A stretch of 64,000 nucleotides of DNA from Sialis fuliginosa. Its lineage: Eukaryota > Arthropoda > Insecta > Megaloptera > Sialidae. A program made the translations under genes and the position numbers. Shown here piece by piece: positions 44,594 to 55,920 of the stretch; position 1 is the stretch's first letter, and every line of letters starts with the position of its first letter. The notes beneath the pieces were generated by a model. That model did not search any database, was not told the DNA's origin, and saw only the letters and a list, made by a program, of their open reading frames with translations. Location of the stretch: assembly GCA_961205875.1 (NCBI GenBank), contig OY540821.1:5022001-5086000 (forward strand), read 5' to 3'.

Positions 44594-45315
44594 CAAGGGT
44601 TACTATTTATATTTTTGGCCTAATAATGAAAAAACGAATATTGATGATCGAAATTTGTTTTATTGTTTTTTAAAATATTCTCCATGAAGATCAATACATT
44701 TGCATGCGTTTAAACCAATTTTCGAAGCACTTTTTCCGCTCCGATTGAGGTAAGCCTTCTTATGAGCGTTTGTCAGATTATGCGGGATTCAATGCAAACA
44801 AATCTTTTTTACGGCCAAATGATCATGCAATATCTTATTGATGCTTGTCATACTAATGCCCAAAGATGACTCAATCTCACGGTATGTCACATGACGATCT
44901 TGCTTTATCAGTTTACGCACAGCATCGATGTTTTCTGGCACAACAACCGATTTTGGACAACCTTCACGGAATTCATTCTGGAGCGAACATCGGCCGCGAT
45001 TGAATTCGTTATACCAGTTTTTTAAAGTGCTGTAGGATGGTGCTTTATCACCGTATAAAGAATTAAGTTTATCGATACACTCTTGTTTTGATAATCCACG
45101 TCGAAAGTTTTGAAAAATAATAGCACGAAAATGTTCACGAGTTAATTCCATTCTTTGCCCGAGATGACTTTTTCAAGTAACACAAATCGCGTTAAATTTA
45201 CAAAATGTTCTGAAGAAGGTTATATTCAATAATGTCTAGTTTTCAATGAAAACGACAGATGGCACCTGGCAACACTCAATGTTGTCAAGGCCAGAAATAT
45301 AAATAGCAATCCTCG
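44594..45315 (-). mobile_element. Internally deleted mariner element
   Basis: The 27-base terminal inverted repeats differ at four positions. They start CAAGGGTTACTATTTATAT on the left and CGAGGATTGCTATTTATAT on the right (reverse complement), with TA on both sides. At 722 bp it is well short of the ~1.3 kb of full mariners. Confidence 0.88.
44660..45151 (-). pseudogene. Mariner transposase, helix-turn-helix part plus C-terminus
   Basis: The N-terminus (MELTREHFRAIIFQNF) and the two helix-turn-helix motifs are intact through VKKIC. These include the KNWYNEFNRGR block and the VTYREIESSLGIS block. An in-frame stop at 44789-44791 (TGA, probably from a TGG Trp codon) is followed in the same frame by IPHNLT. 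The frame then jumps to a mariner-type C-terminus ending KCIDLHGEYFKKQ at 44660. The catalytic DDD region is deleted. The remaining 120-residue product would bind DNA but could not transpose. Confidence 0.88.
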
Positions 45316-45392
45316 TATGAGGTAGGTAATACACTTATTGTATTTTTTATGTTTTGTTTATATATAATATATTTATATATATTAATAAAAAC

Positions 45393-45655
45393 AAACTGTT
45401 TGTCTAAACGTCAAAAATTATTCAAGAAAAGATAATCGCAAGCTTTCAATTCACAGAATCATCGTCAGGCTAAAATATAATAAATAACAATTAAATACAA
45501 TTAATTTAATGCAAAATAGTGATATTTTAAAATAAAAATTCAGAAATATACCTATTAATAAAGATTTAAATTTGAGAACGATGTCGTTATCTCAATAGTA
45601 TTCATGTGACTACGGAAATGTTTGAAAAATAACAAATCTCTTAGTAACTCAAATA
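45393..45655 (-). mobile_element. Penelope-like element 3' end, inverted second copy
   Basis: Matches 42370-42640 in reverse: GTCTAAACGTCAAAA end, hammerhead block, AT-rich UTR and ACTCAAATA. Truncated just downstream of where the endonuclease stop would lie. Confidence 0.72.
45439..45471 (-). ncRNA. Hammerhead-like motif (E)
   Basis: Same motif as D, with one change in stem II (GAAUU in place of GAAUC). This keeps pairing as a G-U wobble. All core bases are kept. Confidence 0.55.
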
Positions 45656-45663
45656 TATATTAT

Positions 45664-45812
45664 ATCAAATACAAATCCCCTAACCATAAAAATTGTAAGA
45701 GTTTAGACTTACACGTGTTTCAATAGCAATGCTATCATCATCAGAGTCTTAAAGACACACAGTGTAAGTCTAAACTCTTACAATTTTTATGGTTAGGGGA
45801 TTTGTATTTGAT
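45664..45812. repeat. Perfect 51-bp inverted repeat around a hammerhead motif
   Basis: Arms 45664-45714 and 45762-45812 are identical in reverse complement. The 47-base loop carries the ribozyme core. It directly abuts the Penelope 3' fragment and probably derives from the palindromic terminal repeat of a different Penelope subfamily. Confidence 0.85.
45706..45748 (-). ncRNA. Hammerhead-like ribozyme (type I, Penelope style), A
   Basis: Minus strand: GACU, core CUGAUGA, U, stem II GAUAGC-AUU-GCUAUU, GAAA, palindromic helix III ACACGUGU (shared A15.1), cleavage-site A, then AGUC pairing perfectly with GACU. Every position usually conserved in hammerheads is present, apart from the extra U before stem II, which all copies here share. 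This is the best-formed of the set. Confidence 0.68.
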
Positions 45813-45913
45813 AAGTCATAACCATAGTTTTTGTCTGTTGTTTGTTATATATTATATATTTCTGTGTACATGAAGTTTGTCAGATAATTTTAAAGGTTAC
45901 TAACGCATTGAAT

Positions 45914-46281
45914 CTGATTCAACGTTGACAGCTATATGGGTCATTGGGTCATTTCATCAAGAGAAAAAAAACGTTTTTTTTTGTATAATTTCTGGATAAT
46001 TTTGTCAAAAAAACGTTTGACAATGAAAATATTGATCTTGAAATAAAAAAAATTGATTCTAAAATAAAAATTGAAAAAAAAAATTGGGCGCGCCAGTTAA
46101 AAATTGATATGGAATGATCTTTTTTGATTTTATAATCAATTTTTTATTTATTTCAAGATCAATGTTTTTATTGTCAAACGTTTTTCTGACAAAATTATCC
46201 AGAAATTATACAAAAATTAATTTTTTTAATTTTCTTGATGGAATGACCCAATGACCCATATAGCTGTCAACGTTGAATCAG
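45914..46281. mobile_element. 368-bp palindromic MITE
   Basis: The ends CTGATTCAACGTTGACAGC and GCTGTCAACGTTGAATCAG are exact inverses. Pairing continues through TATATGGGTCATTGGGTCAT and further inward with gaps. The centre holds GGGCGCGCCAG. Non-coding. Host target duplication unclear. Confidence 0.8.
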
Positions 46282-47081
46282 AAATTTACTTCATCCATCA
46301 AGATATAGAATATGAGTACCAGGGATACTTTCATGAGTATTCTAGATTTTTAGAAAGAGTTTAAGACACTTTAGTACGCAGGTCTTTGAAAAATCGAAAA
46401 AACACGTGTATTTTAAATGAGAAAATCTGGTAATGGCCATTTTTAAAATAGAGGGTTGAAACTTTTTCCACATTCTTTTTGAATTATTTGGAGCTGATTT
46501 GGAGGGCGGCCCGGTCAAAATTCGTCCTAACCAATATATTACTGACAAACGATTTAACAGAAAATGTAATGCATGAAGCAATCGATGCAAGATCAAATAT
46601 TATAGTTTCTTACCACCCTCCAATTTTTGCTAAACCTTAACATAATTTTAATAATGTTTGTAATTTCTTCAATCTCAAATGTCCGTTTTATTGCGTATAA
46701 GAAAGTTAAAAGGTTTAAATTGTTTTAGGTGCATAAAAGAACTTAAAGTAAGTTTAAGTTTTTTTCGAACATAAAAAACAAATTCTAATAAAGTTTATAT
46801 TTATGTAAGAAATATGTGCAAACTATAAATTATTTCAAAGTACATAAAGAACATTTTTATATGCAATATACAAGGTAGAATGTTCCATAATTCTAAGTTT
46901 TCTCTGTGGAAAAATTGTTTATTATTTATCTTAAAAGACAGTTTTGAATGCAGAATTTTTCCTTGAACTTTTGTAATATGTTATTATTAAAAGATGAAGT
47001 GCCACTGAAGTGATTCTCTTGAATATTTTTCTGCAGTCATAAATATCTGTCAATAAGGTACTATCACCAGTCTCGAATATA
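46282..47081. other. AT-rich stretch, no gene seen
   Basis: A short minus-strand frame at 46342-46596 has no recognisable motif. I see nothing else. Confidence 0.4.
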
Positions 47082-47576
47082 ACCCCAGTAATGGCTATTT
47101 TTAAATTAAATGTACTGAATTAGAAACATTTGTTGATATTTGATTACTACCATTTCTGAATATTAATCTATATACATTTAACTGTCTTACAGCGTGATTT
47201 GATGATAATCGGTCAATAGATGTCAAAATGGTGGACATATAAACTAATTATTAGTATAATTTATTTATTAATTATTATATTATCATAGCAACTGCTTTAC
47301 ATTGTTTGAAATTTCACTATTCTTTTTTATATTTTTTGTATCGTAGTACTTATCATTTTGTAATCATTAATAAGTTTCCATCACTGCGTGCTCATTACTG
47401 GTTTTACTTACTGGAGAAAAAACATAAACAAAATAAAAGGCTATAATTTAAAAAACAAACTATATTTGCGGACTTTGATAATTAAATTGAGTAAATAAAG
47501 ATTAACTTGTTTTATTAGTAATATGACAAAAATAGTAAACCTTGCTCTTATAGCGATCATAACTGGTGCCAGTACC
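47082..47576 (+). mobile_element. M1 MITE, copy 3
   Basis: Starts AACCCCAGTAATGG and ends CATAACTGGTGCCAGTACC. Near-complete match to copies at 25012 and 55396. Confidence 0.65.
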
Positions 47577-47689
47577 TAATTAGATACTAATTGTTACCCT
47601 ACACGTGGAATTTGTATTTTTTTAATTTAATTAATTTTTCAGAATATAATGTAACATATGTCCTTTCTCAAAATGCAAGCTATCTCCCT

Positions 47690-47776
47690 GCTAAATTTCA
47701 TTAAAATCGGTTCAGCGGTTTAGCCGTGAAAAGGTAACAAACAGAGTTACTTTCGCATTTATATTAGTATGGTTTT
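47690..47776 (+). repeat. RTE-like LINE 3' tail
   Basis: AATCGGTTCAGCGGTTTAGC, GTGAAAAGGTAACAAACAG and CGCATTTATATTAGTATGG follow in order. This is the common insect RTE-type 3' tail. Similar tails lie at 48775-48850 and 56762-56842. Confidence 0.65.
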
Positions 47777-48024
47777 AATGGCAGGTATTTAAGAGCGCAT
47801 TATTTTTTACACTTTGAACATTATGTCAGTTGTTTTTGAACAATACAATTTTATGTTATGAGCATTTTACTAACAAAAAGCCTAAATTGAGTAGTGAGAT
47901 TAAACAAATTTTTTTAGCATTAAAATTCTGTTTTATGCAATAACATCTGCGTTCATTTTAACCCTCTTATACATACATTTTTTAACCGAAAATTAAAATT
48001 ACTTTTTTTTAGTAACTAGGCAAT

Positions 48025-48770
48025 ACATATTCAAAATTATTAAAATCGTGTGTAAGGTGGAGGGGTGACACTCCAACATATTTATTTTATGAAGATATCT
48101 CACGAAAGACACGTGTTTATATAGAATCTTTTTTGTAGAGCATTCAGTTTCCTATAATACAGATCACCACAATTTGATTTATCTCAAATTGTTTGAAAAA
48201 ATCGTCATTTGTTTTTTTTTTAAATATGTAGCTATATTTAATTTGACATATTAAATGTCATTTTGATGTTTTAAAAATGTCATATAAAAACGTCGAATAA
48301 TTATTTTTTATTAAAATTATATAAAAATTAAATGGTTAACCAATGAAAGGCAATTTATATGAATACTTGATCGTTGTTTATTTAAATTGTTCAATAATTA
48401 ACTACCTTTGGTGAATTTAGCACGAGGAAGCACTGTGCATTTACTTGGCAGATGATTTTTTAAATTAAAATTGTATAAAAATTAAATGGTTAACCAATGA
48501 TAGGCAGTTCATATGAATACTTGATCGTTGTTTGTTTAAATTGTTCAATAATTAACTAAATTTGGTGAATATAACACGAGGAAGCACTGTGCATTTACTT
48601 GGCAGATGATTTTTTAAATTAAAATTATATAAAAATTAAATGGTTAACCAATGATAGGCAATTTATATGAATATTTGATCGTTGTTTATTTAAATTGTTC
48701 AATAATTAACTACCTTTGGTGAATTTAGCATGAGGAAGTACTGCGCATTTACTAGGCAGATGTTTTTTAA
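48025..48770 (+). repeat. R2 inner part followed by a 154-bp triplication
   Basis: 48025-48300 matches the inner part of R2. From 48311 a 154-bp unit repeats three times (48311, 48465, 48619). Each unit contains ATTAAATGGTTAACCAATGA and GAGGAAGCACTGTGCATTTAC. One inverted unit lies at 31710-31860, so this is an R2-associated satellite expansion. Confidence 0.75.
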
Positions 48771-50230
48771 TGATTGATTCAGCGATTAAGTCATGAAGTG
48801 GTAACAAATAGACAGACAGAGTTACATTCTCATTTATAATATTAATATGAATAGTGCGCGTTTAAATTTTTATGATTAAACGTTGAATTGCGATGGAAAA
48901 TGGTTATTTTATATTCTTTGTTAAAGAATTTCAATTTTCCTTTGAATTTACAATAGTTATATGATATTTGCAACATAATTTCCAAATGATTACCGCACAC
49001 ACAGCCAACTTTGCAGCAAAAGTTGGAAAGCTTTTGTTTTAAAAATTCAACTACAAAAAAGCGTCGTTTTTGTGATAACATCATCGCTAGTGTTTTGTCC
49101 AATCGGACGTTTCCGTCCATCATCGGCTTATCTCGGCACAGACGGCTCTATGGGGACGATGATTTTTTATACACAGTTCCTTCTTTTATCTGTCCACCAA
49201 AACATTACCTTAATATAGGTTTATGGCACTATTTTTGGACAGTCATTGTCTATATTTATTTAACCCACTTTCTCCAACTGTGTAAGGGAAAGTATGGTAT
49301 ATTGGACCACTCGCTAAGTTGGACCACCCTTATATTACGAGCATGCGTGACTAAACATTTTTACCGTCATGTTTATTTTATTTGATAGAATTATTTTAAA
49401 CTCTAACCAAGAATAGTTAACATGTAGGGGAAAGTATGGTATATTGGACCATCCTTATACATATCTCGAGAAGTAGTTTTCTGATTTCTTAAACGGTAAC
49501 ACTGTGCGATAGGCGCCTAACTTTATTGCAACTAAATTTGTTTACAAGCTATTAAAAGGTTAAATAATTTTTTTTACAAAAATTAATTCTAATCTCGGGA
49601 TTAGAAAATTGTTCATTCTCGAAATTCCGCGATTGAAAATTTTGATCGGGATTGCAATCCCTAGTCCCTAGTATGAAATTAGATACAGGGTTTAGTATTA
49701 ATAAGTTTTATCTATATCCAGTATCAACCAATAGTAATTTTGACCAGGGTTGTGTGGGCCCAGAGGGCCCGTCAATTGTTATAGAGTATTTTATTGTTCT
49801 TTAATTTTTTCTTCTTAATTTTGTCAACTTTCGAGAAAAAAAAATTTCTTTGTGTTCTCAAAATTTTTTTTTTTAAATGCGTAATTTCAGAAATATTTGA
49901 GAGGTAAGTTTTCAAACTGTATATATGTATATAAATAAGTGTAATTTAAACAAAATACAACATTATATTTTATAAAAGATCTTGAAAAAAAACATTCAAA
50001 AACATGAAGTTGGAAAAGTAGGAATAAATCATGAAATTAAACTCAACATATGACCGATATTTTTCTTCCATTCTCCCATTTTTCAATGTCTTTTTTCCCT
50101 TTAGTCGGTCATTTTTATTAGAGTTTCTTAACCCCAGTTCATCACATTAACATATATTTCCTTTGAACTCGCTAAAAAAGAATCTCTTGAAAATAATGTC
50201 TTCATATCTTAAATTACATATATATTATAA
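48771..50230. other. Mixed repeats, no supported gene
   Basis: An RTE-like tail lies at 48775-48850. GGAAAGTATGGTATATTGGA occurs twice (about 49288 and 49431), the second followed by ACCATCC. A fragment of the 43.4-kb TIR element lies near 49690-49830. Two overlapping ORFs on opposite strands at 48842-49385 show no family motif. Confidence 0.45.
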
Positions 50231-50490
50231 CTGTCTGAGCTCGCGCGGCTTCGCTCGCGTGGACTACGGAACTATTGTATAAGATTTAAAAAAAAATATA
50301 GTAGAATTAAGTACAAACACGATTAGTTATTATTGTAATAAAACCTAAACAACACTTAAATTACCTAACAAATGCGAATCAGAACAAAAAGTACAAATAA
50401 TTTTTATTCTGTTTAAATTTAAAAGTTAATTATTGAAAACAAAATAACCAATTGACGTTCAATGCAAGGAACGCATCGCTCCTTCCCACA
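50231..50490 (-). repeat. LINE-like 3' end, inverted copy
   Basis: Begins CGCGCGGCTTCGCTCGCGTG, the inverse of the end seen at 61175-61200. The interior matches 60965-61170 (GAACAAAAAGTACAAATAAT). Non-coding. Confidence 0.6.
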
Positions 50491-50734
50491 CCTCACGCCG
50501 TGGGTCTGTGCGTGAATAATATGTTCCCATATGTATATTTCAAGTTATTTCCTAAACCAAAAGACCAAATGGGATGCTGTAAAGGGTAAATTATTTCTAC
50601 ATTAAGTACTTATAACGATGAAATCATTTATTTCGATAAGAATTAATGTTTTGCAGGTCATATGTCCACGTAAACAGTACCCAAATATTTTAAATTTTCT
50701 TTGTAACATAAAAGAAGTCACTGTGGTTTAAATA

Positions 50735-51015
50735 TAAAAGTTAGACATATGGTTTCCCGGACTTTATTTTAGATCTTTTTATTCTACACAATTCTTTAAC
50801 ACATTATTTTGTTCAATATTGAACGGCTTAGGCAGCGTATTGCAAAATACTTGATTTACTATTATCGTCACTGCTTAGTTGTTATGTTACCTGACGTAAC
50901 AAAATAGAGCCTATAACCTGGCCAGTGAATGTACCTACGAATTAAAAAAAAACACGTAAATCGGACAAGTGGTTCTCGAGTGATAAGTACACTAACGGAC
51001 AGACAGACAGACAGC
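50735..51015 (-). repeat. Inverted copy of the 28.3-kb LINE-like repeat
   Basis: Matches 28280-28570 in reverse (TATCGTCACTGCTTA, GTTACCTGACGTAAC and CTAACGGACAGACAG). Two overlapping minus-strand ORFs are frames through this repeat. Confidence 0.6.
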
Positions 51016-51019
51016 CTAT

Positions 51020-51145
51020 ATTGATAATGAATCCTGGTTTCTGGGTATAAGCTGAGAGCCCTTGGATGTCCATTGTAATATGTGATGAAACGTTGGCCGA
51101 TAGAACGATAATATTGACGCTGTGTATACCCATAATCCAAGATCC
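51020..51145 (+). repeat. Decayed Penelope-like terminal repeat with broken hammerhead core
   Basis: Resembles the 34.9-kb inverted repeat (TTTCTGGGTATAAGCTGAG, then GATGAAACGTTGGCCGATAG). The core reads CCCUUGGAUG where CUGAAGA would be, so the ribozyme is not intact. Confidence 0.5.
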
Positions 51146-51774
51146 TTTGGAAAAAAGTAAAACGCTCGTCTATAGCTATCGAACAGTTCTAGGAAGCTGA
51201 GATTTGGTATAATTATAGTAATTTAATTAAAATTTTTTAGTGCTTTTTGGGACGGGGGAAAATGAATTAGCAAATAATCGAATTAACTGCAAATCTATAC
51301 GGTACGTAACATTAGTACAGAGGTTCGATTCGCATTTGACAATTTTTTTATTAAAGATATTTAAAATACAACATTTTTGATAGGTTATAAAACGTAAGTA
51401 AATAAAAAATATATAAAGTATTACGAATCGCCTATAGGCGTTAAAAATTGAATAACATCACAAGGGTTATGGTAAATGAGGTGGAGAAAATAAAAGAAAA
51501 CGATTTTATAAGAACCATTTAGTACGTATACCGTTTTATATTATACCAACATAATACTGAAAATATGTTTAGACACCCTGAAAATAAAAGTTATAGTTTT
51601 TGACACGCCATTTGAAAATGTTCACATTTTATAATATTTTAAAAATATGTTCCTGTTTGGCGACATAGTACTCTGGAATTATAAACCACAAAAACTTGAA
51701 ATGTTTAATAAATATGGATATAAATGTATAGCCTAAATTTACCTATTAAAATTTAAAAATTATTTCGACAATAA
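51146..51774. other. AT-rich stretch, no gene seen
   Basis: Nothing supportable on either strand. Confidence 0.45.
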
Positions 51775-52430
51775 TTTTAACCTTTTAAGGACGGGGATTT
51801 TTACGTTGAAATCCACCTTTTTAATTACACAAAATTTGTACATAAAATTAATTAATTTCTCACGTGAATGGTTTTTTCATTCCAAACAATGTGCTTTTTG
51901 TTTTTTTTTCAAATCTGTTAAATTTTAGTCAAGTTATTTACATTTGTAGTTCAATGAATGCATTTATTTTCTGATCAACAAAACAACAATTTTCAACTAA
52001 AATTCAAAACAAAGTAGGGTTATTATCGAGGAATGTCACCAACTTACTCCCCAAACGTTTCAACAAGTGAGAAATAATTTTGAGCATAACTTGTATTTTT
52101 GTATGAAAGTTAGCGGAGCTCAATTTGAATATTTATTGAATTAATTAAATTTTTGGATGTTAGTAAATTTTTGTGAATTATCTGATAAGAAAATAAACCT
52201 ACTTTGTTTTGAATTTTTAGTTGTAAATGTTTGTTTTGTTGAAAATAAATGCATTCATGGAATTAAAAATGTAAATAACTTGACTAAAATTAAACAGATT
52301 TGAAAAAAATAAAAAGCACCTTGCTTAGAATGAAAAAAACCTTTCAAATGAGGTAATACTTTCCCTATCATGCTATTTAAAATTTTAAGAGCTGTGCTCA
52401 TAGCGCAGAGGGTTGAAAAGATTCTTGCAA
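51775..52430. mobile_element. Palindromic element, ~650 bp
   Basis: Inner arms 51880-52020 and 52195-52335 mirror each other (AAATCTGTTAAATTTTAGTC with GACTAAAATTAAACAGATTT; AAAACAAAGTAGG with CCTACTTTGTTTT). The outer parts pair weakly. Non-coding. Confidence 0.65.
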
Positions 52431-53394
52431 AAATTTTATTGCAAAATATGTCCCCCTTGAAAACAAAATCGACGTGTTCGAGCGTTTTTACTAAATCTTA
52501 TTTTAACTAACCAAAACCGCGGTCGTTTCGTTTTCGTTGGGCCACCCTGTATATTTATATATAAAATTTTTGATGAAATTTACTTAAAAGGATGTAACTT
52601 CTGAACAATGTTTCAAAATGATTTCAAATTATTAATCATAAAAGACGATTAAATAACGGTTAACATTATTCTGAAGTTTGTATGATGTATAGTTTCAAAG
52701 TTCTATGTCGCTAAACAATTGACATTTTTTGTTAAATCTTCTGATGTGAAGTATATGTATATTATATTTCACATAGTGTAATATATTGACATAGTGTTTA
52801 TATATGACATAAAAAATGGACAGTTATATTTAAATTTTAAATCATTCTATTTGAATGCTAATTTTAAATTAATTCTTTGTACATTATTTCAAATAAGATA
52901 CAAAATACAGAAATTTTAAAACGAAAAGTTATTTGATCGCGCCGCGTCTTTCTGAAGTAAAAAAGGACTAATTGGTTATTTTTTTTCCTTCAACATCCGT
53001 TTCACATTTCCCCCTTCCTGTGACATGCGGGCGTCCGTAGATAAGGGAGAATGAATTTTATATAAAAATATATATAGCGAATAAAAAGACAGCGACTGAA
53101 AATTAAGGTCTATTTGTCTTTTCAGTTTTAACGATTTTCGCAGCTGAAAGTAGATACATTTATGCAATTTTAACTTTGCAAAAAGTAAAGGCTTTCGCGG
53201 TTTATTGTTTTTATGAAACATTATCCGAATATTTCCCAAAATATCCGGTATTGGTATTATAAAAAACTAACTAATTTTTTTTAGCCAACAAGCATTTTGA
53301 AACGGGGTATCAAACTTGTATGACAGTTCCATGACGTTTATTGACAATTTAGCATGTAATATCACATGTGATATCATAGACACACTTAACCCTT
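52431..53394. other. Spacer with a solo CACCCTG end
   Basis: GGGCCACCCTGTATA at 52539-52553 looks like a solo terminus of the CAGGGTG foldback class. A minus-strand frame at 52976-53239 has no known domain. A GC-richer block lies at 53005-53045. Confidence 0.4.
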
Positions 53395-53525
53395 CATTAT
53401 TTTCGTGGGGGCCGGGCCAGCCCGATCCGATCAGAATTTAGCCCGGTCCGAATTTCGGGTCGGATCGGACCGGGCTGGGTCGGACCTTACCTTAATATAA
53501 ATTGGACCGGGATGGGTCGGACCTA
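53395..53525. repeat. GC-rich degenerate array (GGTCGGACCGGGC motif)
   Basis: GGACCGGGCTGGGTCGGACC-like words recur several times with divergence and are partly self-complementary, in strong contrast to the AT-rich flanks. The nature is unknown. A loosely similar low-complexity array with TTCCGGTTTTCG words is at 58990-59095. Confidence 0.55.
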
Positions 53526-53617
53526 ACGAATAAATAAATATATTATTTTTTCAAAACAAAACTTTTACTTACTATTAAAACTAGCTTGTAAAATTTACGA
53601 TACCAGATAAGGGTTAA

Positions 53618-54930
53618 ACAAGCTTGGGGTGGGGTGAGACCCTTTAGGTCCACACAATCAACTTCCCAACACAGTATGATTATAAATACTTGAATACTGA
53701 TTATTTATTATTTTCGTATAGTTTATGAGAATATTTTTTAATATGTATATGAAAAATTTAAAAGGAATTGGTCAGAAATAAAACTCACCTTTGTATTATG
53801 AATATTAGTTTTCTAATATCCTAATGTCACTAATATAACACACATTTTTAGAATATCTAATTTGACAATTTGAATTAAATTGCATTTGTTTTTATAATAA
53901 GTAATCTGACAATTTAAATTTAATTGCATTTGTTTCCAAGTCAACATGAATTATAGTCTTTTTTATTAGTATTTAAAATTCAAATTTTAAGGGTGGTTTT
54001 CGCCTTTGACCCCTTATATGACTGTTTAGGCACGTAAAACAAACAAAAATACTGAAATACATTTTTCATTATTTATATTGTAGAATATTTATGCTAAGTT
54101 TCAAGTAAATCCGACCAAAAAAAACTTTACACCCAATTTTACCCCCTTAGGGGTTAAATTAACAAAAAAAATACTGAAATACATTTTTCATTATTTGTAT
54201 TGTAAAATATTTATGCTAAGTTTCAAGTAAATCCTTCCAAAAAAAACTTTACACCCATTTTTACCCTCTTAGGGGTTGAATTTCAAAAAATCTTTTCTTC
54301 CAGATCATAATTACGTCAAGACGCTTCGATTGGCACCCCAACGAAGTCAATAGCATTTTTTATTTACGAGATTTCGTAAACGTTAAAAATGACACGCACA
54401 TATGTACGTACGTACAGTCGCCTTCAGAACTCGTCAGGCATCCTAAAGGCTAGAATTGCTTACAACAGATTCCAAATTTAAAGACAAACATCATCGGTTA
54501 TCTTTTTCTATCATGTTTAGTATATTTAAATACTAATGAAATATTTATTGCCACAAAATTTACGTATACAATTTTCAATAGATTACATAATAATTTAATT
54601 GCACAAATATATATGAGTGCCTATTATAAACGAAGAGTAGTTCTTTATCTAGCAAATGAATTTCAAAATATCTGTCTTTGTTTGATACATGGAGAAATGA
54701 TTTAAATATTATAATTACACAAATGGGAGGAGCCTACTAAGTTTGTGATAAACGAAAATGAATACAAACTGCAAGACCATTAATACAGGTGACTGTACAT
54801 ACATACACACACAGACATCTTTCTAAAAAATAGTGTAAATATACTATAGTGACCTTAAAACATACAAATATGTTGAAATTTTTGATTTTGATTTTCGGAC
54901 CGATTACAATAACTTCCAGTTGGGAAGTTG
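53618..54930 (-). repeat. R1 copy C, carrying a nested MITE
   Basis: Inverted relative to copies A and B. The tail AACAAGCTTGGGGTGG is at 53618 and the other end CCAGTTGGGAAGTTG near 54928. A ~120-bp internal unit (TTTACACCCAATTTTACCCC) is duplicated at 54043-54284. The TA-flanked MITE is inserted at 54415-54795. Confidence 0.72.
54415..54795. mobile_element. 381-bp TA-flanked MITE (copy 2), nested in R1
   Basis: Begins CAGTCGCCTTCAG and ends CAGGTGACTG, with TA on both sides. The surrounding R1 sequence is continuous in copy A at 3055-3070, so the site is a clean insertion. Partner of 1045-1432. Confidence 0.82.
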
Positions 54931-55395
54931 AAAAAACTGTTTCTTCCGAACAAATTAGTTTTGAACTTTCTGTCGGATAAATTACCGTCATAAACATTTA
55001 TTATGAAAATCTCAGTACAGTATCCGAGTGATAACATTTTAAGAGGCACTGCTTCAATACAGACTCACATCCTTATTTTCTCCAAACGCCTTAGCCTGTT
55101 TTAATGTTTCGCTGGTTGATATATGTACTACACAGTATTGAGTCTGGAAATCTTTATTTGGCGTTATTCCAACTACGATAACATAAATTTTATCATAAAT
55201 ATTACAACTTTCCACTGGACAATCAGTATAAAGAATAACACGATAGATGTCGCTAGTGTGTGTAAATAAATTTTAAAAAGATGAAATGTTGCTAAATCAA
55301 ACTACGGTGCATAGGGAATTCAATGTTATTTCAGACGCATGCAAATATTTTTGTTTTGTTTATATAACGATAAATTTGTAAGTATATACGTAAGA
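54931..55395. other. Spacer, no gene seen
   Basis: No repeat boundary, exon or RNA gene that I can support. Confidence 0.4.
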
Positions 55396-55920
55396 ACCCC
55401 AGTAATGGAAAATTTTTAATTAAATGTACTGAATTAGAAATATTTGTTGATATTTGGTTACTACCATTTCTGCATATTAATCTATATACCTACATTTAAC
55501 TGTCTTACAGCATGATTTGATGACAATCGGTCAATAGGTGTCAAAATGATGGACATTTAAACTAATTATTAATTATTATATTATCATAGCAACTGCTTTA
55601 CATTGTTCCAAAAACGATTCTTTCTTTTATATCTTTTGTGTGGTAGTACTTATCATTTTGTAATCATTAGCAAATGTCCATCACTGTTTGCTCATTACTG
55701 GTTTCATCTTTACCATTACTGGAGAAAAAACATGAACAAAAGAAATGGCTATAATTTAAAAAACAAACTATATTTGCGGACTTTGGTAATTAAATTGATT
55801 AAATAATGAGTTACTTATTTTATTAGTAACATGAGTTCATGAGAATTACAAAAAGCCCATTAATAAAAAAAACAAAAACGAAAACTTGCTCTTATAGTGA
55901 CCATCACTGGTGACCTTACC
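55396..55920 (+). mobile_element. M1 MITE, copy 4
   Basis: Starts ACCCCAGTAATGG and ends CCATCACTGGTGACC, which gives the clearest inverted ends in the family (10 of 12). Confidence 0.65.

Noticed and set aside
48842-49385. Overlapping ORFs of 93 and 124 codons on opposite strands
   Set aside because: No recognisable domain, no splice context, mutual overlap, and a dispersed repeat at the end. Chance frames are the simpler reading.
50868-51140. Two overlapping minus-strand ORFs
   Set aside because: They cross a LINE-like repeat and a decayed Penelope terminal repeat. Frames are not shared with the other copies.
52976-53239. 87-codon minus-strand ORF
   Set aside because: The compositionally odd C-terminal part drew attention, but no motif or paralogue in the window supports it.
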